DNA of 64,000 bases. Origin: Lichenicoccus sp965213775 (GTDB lineage Bacteria > Pseudomonadota > Alphaproteobacteria > Acetobacterales > Acetobacteraceae). A program made the position numbers and the translations under genes. Shown in pieces: positions 55,644-64,000 of this stretch; position 1 is the first letter of the stretch; every line of letters starts with the position of its first letter. The notes under the pieces are model-generated. The model was not told where the DNA came from, made no database searches, and saw nothing but the letters and a program-made list of their open reading frames with translations. The stretch covers positions 620,001 through 684,000 of the forward strand of contig CBDCAC010000004.1 in assembly GCA_965213775.1 (NCBI GenBank), given 5' to 3'.

Positions 55644-58600
55644 ATGCGAGAGCCAGGGGATCCGCTCGGCGCCCTCATCGACCCTGCCCTGGAGCCCCTG
55701 TTCCAGCGGCCGAGCCGGCTGGGCCCGGACAGCGCCTGGTACGGGCATCTGCCGTTCGCGAACTGGATCATGCGTGCGGCACGCCCTTCGGTGTTCGTCG
55801 AGCTCGGCACCCACGCCGGCATCTCGTACGCCGGCTTCTGCGAGGCGGTGCTGTCTTGCCACCTGCCGACCCGGTGCGTCGCGATCGATAGCTGGCAGGG
55901 CGATGAGCATGCCGGGTTCTATGGCGAAGCCATCTACGAGGAGTTCTCCCGCTTCCACGACCAGCGCTTCGGCGGCTTCTCACGCCTGCTGCGCTGCCGG
56001 TTCGACCAGGCCCTGGAGCGGTTCCCGGATGCCGGCCCCCGGGCGCACCCCGAGGCGGGCTCCGGGGAGCGCGAGGTAGGCGCTCCCGGGGGTGGCATCG
56101 ACCTGCTGCATATCGACGGCCGCCACCTGTTCGGCGACATCACCGAGGACTTCCGGAGCTGGCTGCCCAAGCTGTCGAGGCGCGCGGTGGTGCTGCTGCA
56201 CGACACCAACGTGCGCGAGCGCGACTTCGGCGTCTGGCGGTTCTGGGAGATGCTGCAGGAGCGCTATCCCTCCTTCGAGTTCCTGCACGCCCATGGCCTG
56301 GGCGTGCTGGCGGTCGGCGTGGAGGCGCCAGAGGCGGTGCTGGCGCTATGCCGGCTAGGCGGCGAGGCGGCCGGGCTGCTGCGCGAGAGGTTTGCGCTCG
56401 CCGGCGAACGCTGGGAGCGGGAATACGCGCTGACCCTGCGTGACCGGCACGTGGCGCACCTGCTCGCCGAGCAGGCCGACGCGGGCGCGCTGCGTCGCCA
56501 TGCCGAGAGCCTGGATGGCGAGAGGGTCGAGCTCTCGGCCAAGCTGATGCAGGCCGACGCGTTCCTGCGCGCCCAGGCGGTGGAGTTGGGCCTGGCGCGC
56601 AGCGCGCTGGCGGATGCCCGCGCCGCCCATCATGCGGCCACCCGGCATGGCAGCGCGCTGGCCCGTCTCGCCGAGAGCGAGGCGGAAGCGGCGCGCCTGC
56701 TGGAAGCCGAACGCGACCAGGCGCGAGGGGCGCTGCGGGCGCAGGCACACGAGTCGCAGCGGCAGCTGCGCGAACTGCACACCGAGCACGAGCAGCGCCT
56801 GCGCGAGAGCGACGCGGCGCTGGCGCGGCGGACGCACGAGATGGCGCTGCTGCGCGGCTCGTTCTTCTGGAGGCTGACGGCGCCGCTGCGCGCCGCGCTG
56901 GACGCGCTGCGCCCGGCGCGGACTCCGCTGGCGGAGCCGGCCGCGGCTGCAGCACCACCTCCACCCTTCCACATAGAGGTCGATCCAACCACCGACCTGA
57001 CGGAGGCGACGGTCGAGGCTGAGCCGGCGCCTCAGCCGGCGGCGACGCCGCTCCGGACGGCACCTCCCTCGCGCCGCCGCCCGGTGCGCCGGGTCCTGTT
57101 CGTGGCCGGCGAGGCCGGCACGCCGGGCGCCACCTATCGCTGCCTGCGCAACGCCGCCGCCTGCCGGGCCGCCGGCTACGAGGCCAGGACCGTCGGGCTG
57201 TTCGACGTCAACCCGGACAACCTGGCGCAGGCCGACCTGCTGGTGCTGTGGCGCGCGCCGATGAGCCAGCATGTCGAGACCATGATCCGGCTGGCGCGCG
57301 AGGCCGGCACCTGGGTTGCCTTCGACGTCGACGATCTGATGACGCGGCCTGAGCTCGCCCGCATCGACGTGATCGACGGCATACGCACCATAGGCAGCAA
57401 CGAGGCCGAGACCCGCGCCTACTTCACCGCCATGCTGCACACCATGCAGGCCGCCGACCTGTGCCTCGCCACCACCGAGGAACTGGCCGAGCAGATGCGC
57501 CAGCAGCGCGACATCGTGCACGTGCTGCCCAACACATACGACGAGGCGTCGCTCGGCCGCGCCCGCTACGCCCGCCGCCATCGCCAGCTCGGCGGCGATG
57601 ACGGCCGCGTGCGGCTCGGCTATGCCGGCGGCACCCGCACCCACCAGAAGGACTTCGCCCGGGCGGCGCCGGCGCTGGCGCGCGTGCTGCGGGCGCGGCC
57701 GCAGGCGCTGCTGGTGCTGTTTCGCGAGCGGGACAACCATCGCAGCCTGCTGCAGATGGAGGAGTTTCCGGAGCTGGCCGAGCTGTCGGGACAGATCGAG
57801 TGGCGCGACATGGTCGAGCTGGAGGCACTTCCGGACGAGCTGGCCCGCCTCGACGTGTCGCTCTCCCCGCTGGAGGACGGCAACCCGTTCTGCGAGGCCA
57901 AGAGCGAACTGAAATATTTCGAGGCCGCACTGGCCGGCGCCTGCACCGTGGCCAGTCCGACCGGGCCGTACCGGCGCGCGGTGCGCGAAGGGGTGACCGG
58001 CTTCCTCGCCGCCGACGCGGCGCAATGGGAGCGCGTCCTGCTGGAGCTGATCGACCAGCCGGCGCTGCGCGACCGCATCGCCCGCGACGCCTATCACGAC
58101 GTGCTGTGGCGCTTCGGCCCGCGTCGCCAGGCGGAACTGGTCGCGACCTTGATCGGCGGCCTCGATCCTGCGCGCACCGGCGCCGCCGACAGCAGCCCGT
58201 CGGCGGCGCGCTGCGTCGAGCTCGAGCTGCGACGCGGCGACTATGCCGGGCGGTCGCCGCCCGAGGTGCCGGACAGCGAGCTGCTGTTCAGCCACGACCG
58301 CCTCGGCAGCGCCGAGGTCACGGTGGTGATGACCTCCTACAACTACGAGTGGCATATCCTGGAGGCGCTGGACTCCGTGCGGGCGCAGAGCCTCGAGGCG
58401 CTCGACCTCGCGGTGGTCGATGATGGCTCCACCGACCAGTCGGTGCCGCTGGTGATCGAGTGGGCCAAGCGCCATCAGGACCGCTTCAACCGCATCCGGA
58501 TCCTGCGCACGCGTCATAATGCCGGCCTCGGCGGCGCGCGCAACGTCGTGTTCGATGCCGCCGAGACGCCCTGGCTGATGGCGCTCGACTCCGACAACCG

Positions 58601-59045
58601 GCTGCTGCCGGATGCCTGCGCCACGCTGCTGGAGGCATTGCGCCAGGTGCCGCAGGCGGCATTCGCCTACCCGCAGATCCGCCAGTTCGGCGGCGCCGAG
58701 CTGGTGATGGGCGAGGCCGCGTTCGAGCCGGGGCGCCTGCGCAGCGGCAACTACATCGATGCGATGGCGATGGTCGCGAAGTGGGCCTGGGCCGCGGCGG
58801 GCGGCTACTACGTGCGGCGCGACGCGATGGGCTGGGAGGATTTCGACCTCTGGCTCAACCTGGTCGAGCTCGGCCAGTTCGGCATCAAGGTGCCGGGGAT
58901 CATGGCGGAGTATCGCGTCCATGCCGGTTCGATGGTGAACGCGATCACCGAGCAGTCCGAGAACAAGCGCGCGATGGTGCGCCTCGTCGAGCAGCGCCAT
59001 CCCTGGCTGCGGCTGCGCACCCGCGACGCCAAGCGTCGGGCATGA
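55644..59045 (+). CDS. fusion of methyltransferase-like domain, coiled coil and two glycosyltransferases
   Basis: A 1133-residue protein. Residues 1-235: class I methyltransferase-like domain (SVFVELGTHAGISYAGFCEA, IDLLHIDGRHLF). Residues 235-420: long Ala/Glu/Arg coiled coil ending in RGSFFWRLTAPLRAALDALR, the same stalk motif as in the 51153 protein. Residues 455-840: GT4-like (VLFVAGEAGTPGATYRCLRN, then ELKYFEAALAGACTVASPTG). Residues 885-1133: GT2 (VTVVMTSYNYEWHILEALDS with DDGSTDQS). ATG at 55644 is taken; GTG 55620 also has an SD. Likely adds methylated sugars. Ends by ATGA overlap with an epimerase. Confidence 0.85.
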   Translation: MREPGDPLGALIDPALEPLFQRPSRLGPDSAWYGHLPFANWIMRAARPSVFVELGTHAGISYAGFCEAVLSCHLPTRCVAIDSWQGDEHAGFYGEAIYEEFSRFHDQRFGGFSRLLRCRFDQALERFPDAGPRAHPEAGSGEREVGAPGGGIDLLHIDGRHLFGDITEDFRSWLPKLSRRAVVLLHDTNVRERDFGVWRFWEMLQERYPSFEFLHAHGLGVLAVGVEAPEAVLALCRLGGEAAGLLRERFALAGERWEREYALTLRDRHVAHLLAEQADAGALRRHAESLDGERVELSAKLMQADAFLRAQAVELGLARSALADARAAHHAATRHGSALARLAESEAEAARLLEAERDQARGALRAQAHESQRQLRELHTEHEQRLRESDAALARRTHEMALLRGSFFWRLTAPLRAALDALRPARTPLAEPAAAAAPPPPFHIEVDPTTDLTEATVEAEPAPQPAATPLRTAPPSRRRPVRRVLFVAGEAGTPGATYRCLRNAAACRAAGYEARTVGLFDVNPDNLAQADLLVLWRAPMSQHVETMIRLAREAGTWVAFDVDDLMTRPELARIDVIDGIRTIGSNEAETRAYFTAMLHTMQAADLCLATTEELAEQMRQQRDIVHVLPNTYDEASLGRARYARRHRQLGGDDGRVRLGYAGGTRTHQKDFARAAPALARVLRARPQALLVLFRERDNHRSLLQMEEFPELAELSGQIEWRDMVELEALPDELARLDVSLSPLEDGNPFCEAKSELKYFEAALAGACTVASPTGPYRRAVREGVTGFLAADAAQWERVLLELIDQPALRDRIARDAYHDVLWRFGPRRQAELVATLIGGLDPARTGAADSSPSAARCVELELRRGDYAGRSPPEVPDSELLFSHDRLGSAEVTVVMTSYNYEWHILEALDSVRAQSLEALDLAVVDDGSTDQSVPLVIEWAKRHQDRFNRIRILRTRHNAGLGGARNVVFDAAETPWLMALDSDNRLLPDACATLLEALRQVPQAAFAYPQIRQFGGAELVMGEAAFEPGRLRSGNYIDAMAMVAKWAWAAAGGYYVRRDAMGWEDFDLWLNLVELGQFGIKVPGIMAEYRVHAGSMVNAITEQSENKRAMVRLVEQRHPWLRLRTRDAKRRA

Positions 59046-59971
59046 GCGAGGCACGCTGCCTGGTGCTCGGCGCCGGCGGCTTCATCGGCACCAATCTCTG
59101 CCTCGGGCTGCGCGCCCGCGGCATTCCGGTGACCGGCTTCGGACGTGCGCTATTCCCGCCCAAGGTGCTGGCCGGCATGCCCTGGGTCAGCGGCACCCTG
59201 GAGATGGCCAACGCGCTGGATCCGCTGGTCGCGGGCCACGCCTACGTCGTCGACCTGATCGGGGCGGGGCTGCCGAACAGCTCGAACGACAACCCCGCGC
59301 AGATCGTCGCCGACGGGGTGCCGGCCAAGGTGCGGCTGCTGGAAGCGTGCCGGCGCCAGCAGGTGGCCCGCTTCGTCTTCGCCTCCTCGGGCGGCACCGT
59401 CTACGGCATCACCGACGCGCGGCCGGTGCGGGAGGATGCACCAACCGAGCCGATCTCGGCCTACGGCATCGGCAAGCTGGTGGTGGAGCGATACCTCTCG
59501 CTCTACCGCCACCTCTACGGGCTCGATTCGAGGGTGCTGCGCATCGCCAACGCCTACGGCCCGCACCAGGATGCGCGGCATGGCCAGGGTCTGGTGGCGG
59601 CACTGCTGCGGCGGCTGCTCGGCGGCGCGCCGGTCGAGATCTGGGGCAGCGGTGCCGTGGTGCGCGACTACATCCATATCGACGACGTGGTCGAGGCGAT
59701 GCTCGTGTGCCTGACCCATGATGGGCCGGGCCGGGTGTTCAATGTCGGCAGCGGCATCGGCCGCAGCGTCGCGGAGGTGCTGCGGGACGCGGCCCGCATC
59801 ACGGGGCGGGAGCCTATCCTGACGCACCGCGAGGGCCGCAGCGCCGATGTACCGGTGAACATCCTCGACAGCAGCCGCCTGATGCGCGAGACCGGCTGGC
59901 AAACCCGCGTCGGCTGGGAAGGCGGGCTGCGCCGGACCGCGGCCTGGATCGCGGCCGACACCGCTCCGTGA
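59042..59971 (+). CDS. NAD-dependent nucleotide-sugar epimerase (UDP-glucose 4-epimerase-like)
   Basis: A 309-residue SDR. It has LVLGAGGFIGTNLCLGLRAR at the N-terminus, catalytic FASSGGTVYG and YGIGKLVVERYL, and RDYIHIDDVVEAMLVC. Similar to GalE/WcaG. Overlaps the fusion gene by four bases (ATGA), so it probably provides the sugar nucleotide for its transferase domains. The product is unresolved. Start set by ATG 59042. Confidence 0.87.
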   Translation: MSEARCLVLGAGGFIGTNLCLGLRARGIPVTGFGRALFPPKVLAGMPWVSGTLEMANALDPLVAGHAYVVDLIGAGLPNSSNDNPAQIVADGVPAKVRLLEACRRQQVARFVFASSGGTVYGITDARPVREDAPTEPISAYGIGKLVVERYLSLYRHLYGLDSRVLRIANAYGPHQDARHGQGLVAALLRRLLGGAPVEIWGSGAVVRDYIHIDDVVEAMLVCLTHDGPGRVFNVGSGIGRSVAEVLRDAARITGREPILTHREGRSADVPVNILDSSRLMRETGWQTRVGWEGGLRRTAAWIAADTAP

Positions 59972-60000
59972 TGTCGGCTGCGACCGCCAGGCCAGGGTGG

Positions 60001-60330
60001 CTACTTGGCCTCGGCGGACTCCGCGGCCTCGGTCAGCGCCTCGCCGAGCGCCTTGATCTTGTCGGCGTTCTTGCTGTCGGACTTGCCCGAGATCGCGACC
60101 GTCTCCTTGCCGAGCTTGAGCACGATCTTCTTGATCTGCTCGCCGTTGATCGTGTCGGCCTGGAGGTGCTTCTTGAGGTTCTCTAGGTCCTTGACGATCG
60201 TCTTGGCGGCGGGGTTCTCGACCTTCTCGAGCGTGGCTTCCCAGCCCTCGATGTTCTTGACCGCCGCGCTGACGGTGAACCCCTTCAAGCCGTCCTGGAT
60301 ATGCTTGATGGTGGCGGCGAACTGCGGCAT
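60001..60330 (-). CDS. small charged protein of unknown function
   Basis: A 109-residue, Lys/Glu/Ala-rich protein (MPQFAATIKHIQDGLKGFTV at the start). It looks all-helical with no Cys, no signal peptide and no recognised domain. The even spread of charges suggests a soluble helical bundle. It is convergent with the epimerase, and no partner can be named. Codon usage is high GC with strong periodicity, so I believe it is real. Confidence 0.6.
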   Translation of the reverse strand: MPQFAATIKHIQDGLKGFTVSAAVKNIEGWEATLEKVENPAAKTIVKDLENLKKHLQADTINGEQIKKIVLKLGKETVAISGKSDSKNADKIKALGEALTEAAESAEAK

Positions 60331-60433
60331 TGGGCGCTCCCTGAGGTCGTAGCGGCGTCAGCGCCGGCTACACTGCCTCGACAGCGCCCGGAGCTTCCCA
60401 AGGTTGCCCGGCGTCACGGGAATGTCGTTCGGC

Positions 60434-60676
60434 TCACGCCTCCTCCGGCACCCTGCCGAGCTGGCCGAGATATTCCGGATCGCCGAACTCGTCCGCCTCG
60501 GCGTCGTGCCACACCCGCACCACTCTCGCACCGGCGATCGAGCCGCCACTCAGCGCCTTCTCCGCCCGCAGCATCCCCTCCTCGGCGGTCCGGCAGGTAA
60601 TGGGCGTGCCCGGCTTCAGCGCACCGCGCGCGCCGGGAAGATAGGGCTGGTAGATGATCTGCGGCGTCGCGGGCAT
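60434..60676 (-). CDS. small hypothetical protein
   Basis: An 80-residue protein starting MPATPQIIYQPYLPGARGAL and ending YLGQLGRVPEEA. It contains a Thr-Cys-Arg (ITCRTAEEGMLRAEKALSGG) segment and an Asp/Glu-rich end (WHDAEADEFGDPEYLG). No family recognised. It is divergent from the S9 peptidase (145-base gap). Its third-position GC pattern is normal for the window. Confidence 0.55.
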   Translation of the reverse strand: MPATPQIIYQPYLPGARGALKPGTPITCRTAEEGMLRAEKALSGGSIAGARVVRVWHDAEADEFGDPEYLGQLGRVPEEA

Positions 60677-60820
60677 GGTGATGGGTCTCTCGCACGGGGA
60701 TGGGCCTGAGGCTGCACGCCACGACGCGCCGGTCCAGGCCGCTGCAGCCGGAACCCGCCTCTCGACCTTCGGTTCGTCCGGGGTCACTGTCGTGTCTCGT
60801 CGTCGAGAGGATGCCGCCTG

Positions 60821-62827
60821 ATGAGTCCTGCCGCCCGCTCGCTCGCCGCCGCCGGCCTGCTCCTCGCGGCGGCCGCGCCGGCGCGCAACGCGACCGCGAA
60901 CCCGCTGCACAGCTTCACCCAGGTGGCCGTGTCGGGGGACGGAGTCCGGCTGGCTACGCTGGAAGCCGATCTGCCCGCCGACGAGAGGGCCGAGCCCGTC
61001 TACGACGTCGTGATCCGCCCCGTGTCGGGCCCGGTGTCGGGTGGCGGGGCGATCAAGCTGTCGCTGCCCTGTCACGGCGCCGAATGCGTGCCCTCCTCGC
61101 TCGCCTGGTCGCGTGACGGGCGCCGCCTCGCCTTCGTGCTGCGCGAGCCCAAGCAGAAGCAGCGCTACGTCTACGCGGTCGCGGCGGACGGCAGCGGGCT
61201 GACGCGGCTGCTCGCCTTCGACGGCACGCTCGATCTGCTGCGCTTCGGACCCGACGGATCGCTTGCGGTGCTGGCGACCGCGGGCGCGCACAAGGAGCCG
61301 GGGGCTACCCAGGCCGCTGCCGCCCTGAGCGGCGAGATCGGCGCCTCGGAGGACGAACAACGCATCGCGACGATCGAGCATGGTGCGCTGCGCTGGCAGT
61401 CGCCCGCCGACCTCTACGTCTACGAGTACGACTGGCGCCACGATCCGGCGCATCCCGCCTCGGCGCACTTCGTCGGCACCGCTGCTCACGGCAACGGCGA
61501 CAATAACTGGTGGCTGGCCCGGCTCTACGGCTTCCAGGACGCCACCGCGACCCTGCTGTTCACACCGCCGCAGCGCGAACAGCTGGCGACGCCCGTGGTC
61601 TCGCCGGACGGCAGCGCGGTCGCGTTCATCGGCGGCATCATGAGCGATTTCGGCTCGACCGGAGGCGACGCGTTCCTGCTGCCGCTCGACGGCGATGGCG
61701 CACCGCGCGACCTTACCCCGGGGCTGCACGCGAGCGTCTCCTCGCTGTCCTGGGACTGTGGCGGCGGGCTGACCGGCGGCGCCCTGAGCGGCTCCCGGAC
61801 CGAGCTGCTGGAGCTGGACGGCCAGGGAGCACCGCGCACGCTCTGGTCGGGCGAGGACAACCTGTCGTTCGGCGGCTGGACCCTTGGCACCGCCTGCGGC
61901 GGCGGCGCCAGCGCGGCCATCCACCAGAGCTTCACCCGGGCCCCGGAGCTGCAGGCCGGACCGATCGGGCGCTGGCACGCGCTGACGCACGTCAACGCCG
62001 GCTCGACCGCCCCGGCGACGGCACGGAGCGTGAGCTGGCGCAGCGACGCCTTCGACGTGCAGGGCTGGCTGTTGTCGCCGACGGGCGCCCCGGCCCAGGG
62101 CAAAGGCCCGATGATCGTCTACGTGCATGGCGGCCCCTCGGCCGCGAGCCTGCCGACCTTCCTGACGCCGCGCGGCAGCACGCTGTTCCTGCTCAAGGCT
62201 GGCTACCGGGTGTTCCTGCCCAATCCGCGCGGCAGCTTCGGCCAGGGAGAAGCCTTCGCCGCCGCGAACGTGCGGGATTTCGGCTACGGCGACCTGCGCG
62301 ACATCCTGCACGGCGTCGATGCGGTGGAACGCATCGCGCCCGTCGATGATGCGCGCCTCGGCGTGACCGGATACAGCTATGGCGGCTACATGACGATGTG
62401 GGCGGTGACCCAGACCGACCGGTTCCGGGCTGCGGTGGCCGGCGCCGGCGTTTCTGACTGGCTCTCCTACTACGGCGAGAACGGGATCGATGAGTGGATG
62501 CTGCCGTTCTTCGGCGGGTCGGTCTATGACGATCCAGCGAGCTACGCCAAGTCCTCGCCGATCAGCTTCATCAAGAATGTGAGGACGCCGACGTTCGAGT
62601 TCGTCGGCGACGCCGACGTCGAATGCCCGATGCCGCAGACGCAGGAGTTCTACCACGCGCTGCACACGCTCGGCGTGCCGACCCAGTTCGTCGTCTATCC
62701 GGGCCAGGGCCATGGCATGAAGGATCCGAAGGACCGCGCGGATGCGCGACGCCGGACCCTCGCCTGGTTCGCACGCTATCTCGGACCGCGCGCCACTGCG
62801 CAGGCGGCCGGCGCTAAGCCGTTGTGA
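60821..62827 (+). CDS. S9-family serine peptidase (prolyl-oligopeptidase-like), exported
   Basis: A 668-residue peptidase. A signal peptide (RSLAAAGLLLAAAAPARNATA) is followed by a beta-propeller, then the catalytic alpha/beta-hydrolase domain from about 420. Ser is in GVTGYSYGGYMTMWAV (about 519), Asp in FVGDADVECPMPQ (about 597), His in YPGQGHGMKDPKDR (about 630). Likely an exported aminopeptidase/dipeptidyl peptidase or acylaminoacyl peptidase. The stop is followed without gap by element copy C. Confidence 0.92.
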   Translation: MSPAARSLAAAGLLLAAAAPARNATANPLHSFTQVAVSGDGVRLATLEADLPADERAEPVYDVVIRPVSGPVSGGGAIKLSLPCHGAECVPSSLAWSRDGRRLAFVLREPKQKQRYVYAVAADGSGLTRLLAFDGTLDLLRFGPDGSLAVLATAGAHKEPGATQAAAALSGEIGASEDEQRIATIEHGALRWQSPADLYVYEYDWRHDPAHPASAHFVGTAAHGNGDNNWWLARLYGFQDATATLLFTPPQREQLATPVVSPDGSAVAFIGGIMSDFGSTGGDAFLLPLDGDGAPRDLTPGLHASVSSLSWDCGGGLTGGALSGSRTELLELDGQGAPRTLWSGEDNLSFGGWTLGTACGGGASAAIHQSFTRAPELQAGPIGRWHALTHVNAGSTAPATARSVSWRSDAFDVQGWLLSPTGAPAQGKGPMIVYVHGGPSAASLPTFLTPRGSTLFLLKAGYRVFLPNPRGSFGQGEAFAAANVRDFGYGDLRDILHGVDAVERIAPVDDARLGVTGYSYGGYMTMWAVTQTDRFRAAVAGAGVSDWLSYYGENGIDEWMLPFFGGSVYDDPASYAKSSPISFIKNVRTPTFEFVGDADVECPMPQTQEFYHALHTLGVPTQFVVYPGQGHGMKDPKDRADARRRTLAWFARYLGPRATAQAAGAKPL

Positions 62828-63002
62828 CACCGACGGCCGGAAAGACTGACCGTCAGGAGGCCAGGCTGGGCTCTGCCCAGACCCGCCAAAGGCTCAGCCT
62901 TTGGAAACCATTCTAAGATTATTGGATTCTCAAGGCTTCGCCTTGAGCGGGTCCAGGGCAGAGCCCTGGCGTTGCGTCGGTCATATGCAAAGGCTGTTGG
63001 CA
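62828..63002 (+). mobile_element. TIR element family, copy C (175 bp)
   Basis: Same orientation as copy B. Left end CACCGACGGCC (62828-62838) and right end GGCTGTTGGCA (62992-63002) are imperfect inverted repeats (8 of 11). Internal hairpins match copy B with small changes, e.g. CTGGGCTCTGCCCAG and CCAGGGCAGAGCCCTGG. It begins directly after the S9 stop codon and fills the gap between two convergent genes. Confidence 0.82.
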
Positions 63003-63022
63003 CGACGCCACGCGGCTCCCCG

Positions 63023-64000
63023 TCACGGTGTGCCGGAGAGAGCGGCCAGCAGCTGCCTGGCCTGCGGCTTCTCGGTGAAATCGGCGGGGTCCGCGACCAG
63101 GGACGCGAGCAGCCTGACCGCCTGCGCGGGCTGCCCGACCGTTCGGTAGGCCACCGCCAGATGATACCTCATCGCCGGCTGGTTCGGCGCCTGCTGGATC
63201 GCCAGCTGAAGCAGGCCGACGCCGGCATCCCCTTCGTGCCGGGCGGTCATGATGGTGCCGAGCGTATCGGCGGTCTGCGCACCGGGAGCCAGGCGATAGG
63301 CACGCTGCGCCAGGATGACGGCCTGCGGATCTCGGGTCTGCTGGTCCACCCAGGCCAGGTTGTTCAGCAGCACCGGATCGTCGGGCTGCCTGGCCACCAG
63401 GTCGGCGAGCAGCGCCTTGGCGGACGCCAGATCTCGGGCGTCGATGTCCAGGTCCGACAGGAGCCGCTTCGCGTCGAAGTCGTCGGGATGCCGCGCCAGC
63501 CAGTCGCGCAGCCCCTGGCCGGCCTCGGCGGCGTGGCCTCCGGCATTTCGCGCCAGGGCGAGACGGATCGCCAGCCGGGTGGAGGGCGCGTCCTGCATCG
63601 GCGCCGCATAGGCTCCGGCCGCCCGGTCGAACTGCCCAGCACTCATGTAGAGATCGCCCGGCAAGCTCAGGCTGGCGGGCTGGTGCACCGGATCGCGCGC
63701 CAGCCTGGACGCGCTGGCCAGGGCGCCGGCGGTGGGTCCGGATCTCGCGGCGCCCGCGGATCCGGCGCTGTGGCCGTCGAGATCGACGATGTCGCGCAGC
63801 AGCTGTTGGTTCTGCGGGTCGGCGGCCAAGCCGTCCTCCAGCGCCGCGCGCGCGGCGTCGGGCTGCGTCGCCAGCAGCAACCGGGCGAGCCGGATGCGCG
63901 CGAGGGTGAGCGATGGATCGGCAGCGAGCAGACGACGATACGTCGCCTGCGCCGCCTCCGGCCGCTTCAGCGCCGTCTGCGCCACCGCCTTGACCATGAG
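63023..64000 (-). CDS. TPR-repeat protein, C-terminal part (cut by window edge)
   Basis: At least 324 residues of tetratricopeptide-type repeats, e.g. AAQATYRRLLAADPSLTLAR and AVLLNNLAWVDQQTRDPQAV-like segments (DPVLLNNLAWVDQQTRDPQA). The frame is open at the right edge, so the N-terminus and any signal are outside. Ala/Leu/Asp-rich TPR series with DLDID repeats fits large TPR lipoproteins of export or polysaccharide systems (PEP-CTERM PrsT-like), but this is only a possibility. It is convergent with the S9 gene. Confidence 0.75.
   Translation of the reverse strand, partial: LMVKAVAQTALKRPEAAQATYRRLLAADPSLTLARIRLARLLLATQPDAARAALEDGLAADPQNQQLLRDIVDLDGHSAGSAGAARSGPTAGALASASRLARDPVHQPASLSLPGDLYMSAGQFDRAAGAYAAPMQDAPSTRLAIRLALARNAGGHAAEAGQGLRDWLARHPDDFDAKRLLSDLDIDARDLASAKALLADLVARQPDDPVLLNNLAWVDQQTRDPQAVILAQRAYRLAPGAQTADTLGTIMTARHEGDAGVGLLQLAIQQAPNQPAMRYHLAVAYRTVGQPAQAVRLLASLVADPADFTEKPQARQLLAALSGTP

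Noticed and set aside
60677..62830. A long open frame on the minus strand opposite the S9 peptidase, continuous with the small gene ending at 60434
   Set aside because: Only the last 80 codons have sensible composition. The rest is antisense to an unambiguous peptidase with a full catalytic triad.

Overview
The window comes from a high-GC alphaproteobacterium, most likely a member of the Acetobacteraceae. The signs are the GC-rich coding style with many GTG or other alternative starts, the alphaproteobacterial rRNA operon order (16S, tRNA-Ile, tRNA-Ala, 23S, 5S, tRNA-fMet), a COQ9-family protein, and the 16S sequence itself. This is an inference; no database search was run. Most of the window is ordinary chromosome. 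One rRNA operon, five tRNA genes and about 58 protein genes are supported.

Layout. 1-2.3 kb: the end of an alpha/beta hydrolase gene, then a peroxide-defence cassette (glutathione transferase, OhrR, Ohr) with a palindromic operator candidate, then the remnant of an IS3-type transposase. 2.7-5.2 kb: a chemoreceptor and a two-CBS protein. 5.6-9.3 kb: the methylcitrate (propionate) genes prpD-prpC-prpB. 9.4-14.0 kb, minus strand: RlmE, a large GH63/MGH1-like glycosidase and an exported MetX-like hydrolase. 14.1-20.1 kb: the rRNA operon on the minus strand with its promoter near 20.06 kb. 20.1-28.1 kb: nucleotide-sugar epimerase, Dps, a DUF192 protein, a histone-deacetylase-like protein, a metallo-beta-lactamase-fold hydrolase, a CoxG/XdhC/MocA-like molybdoenzyme-maturation operon, RidA and a CHAP-domain protein. 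28.1-33.4 kb, minus strand: an ACP/FkbH pair, then proA, nadD, rsfS and rlmH. 33.5-37.6 kb: a K+ channel and a sensor diguanylate cyclase. 37.7-46.6 kb, minus strand: housekeeping genes (ychF, pth, rplY, prs, pgeF, a MidA-type methyltransferase, lgt, hldD). 46.8-50.0 kb: UbiK, a YbjN-like protein, ProC, COQ9, tRNA-Gln and HU. 50.2-60.0 kb: a surface-glycan region with an RgpF-like protein, a double-domain glycosyltransferase, an arginine-free repeat protein, a methyltransferase/glycosyltransferase fusion and an epimerase. 60.0-64.0 kb: two small unknown genes, an S9 peptidase and the end of a TPR protein.

How the genes work together. The prp genes detoxify propionyl-CoA. The CoxG-XdhC-XdhC-MocA genes overlap tightly and look like one unit for delivering molybdenum cofactor to a hydroxylase encoded elsewhere. 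The 50-60 kb block looks like an envelope module in which related glycosyltransferases flank a probable secreted repeat protein.

Most notable. Three copies of a 163-179 bp intergenic element with terminal inverted repeats and several internal hairpins lie at 40.3, 49.5 and 62.9 kb; the best copy has perfect 13-bp ends. This is a MITE-like family I do not recognise. Three genes (HDAC-like, second XdhC, MocA-like) have conserved N-termini that extend upstream of any ATG, GTG or TTG, which implies ATT/CTG starts or small sequence errors. The arginine-free repeat protein and its flanking multi-domain glycosyltransferases are the best candidate for an undescribed system.
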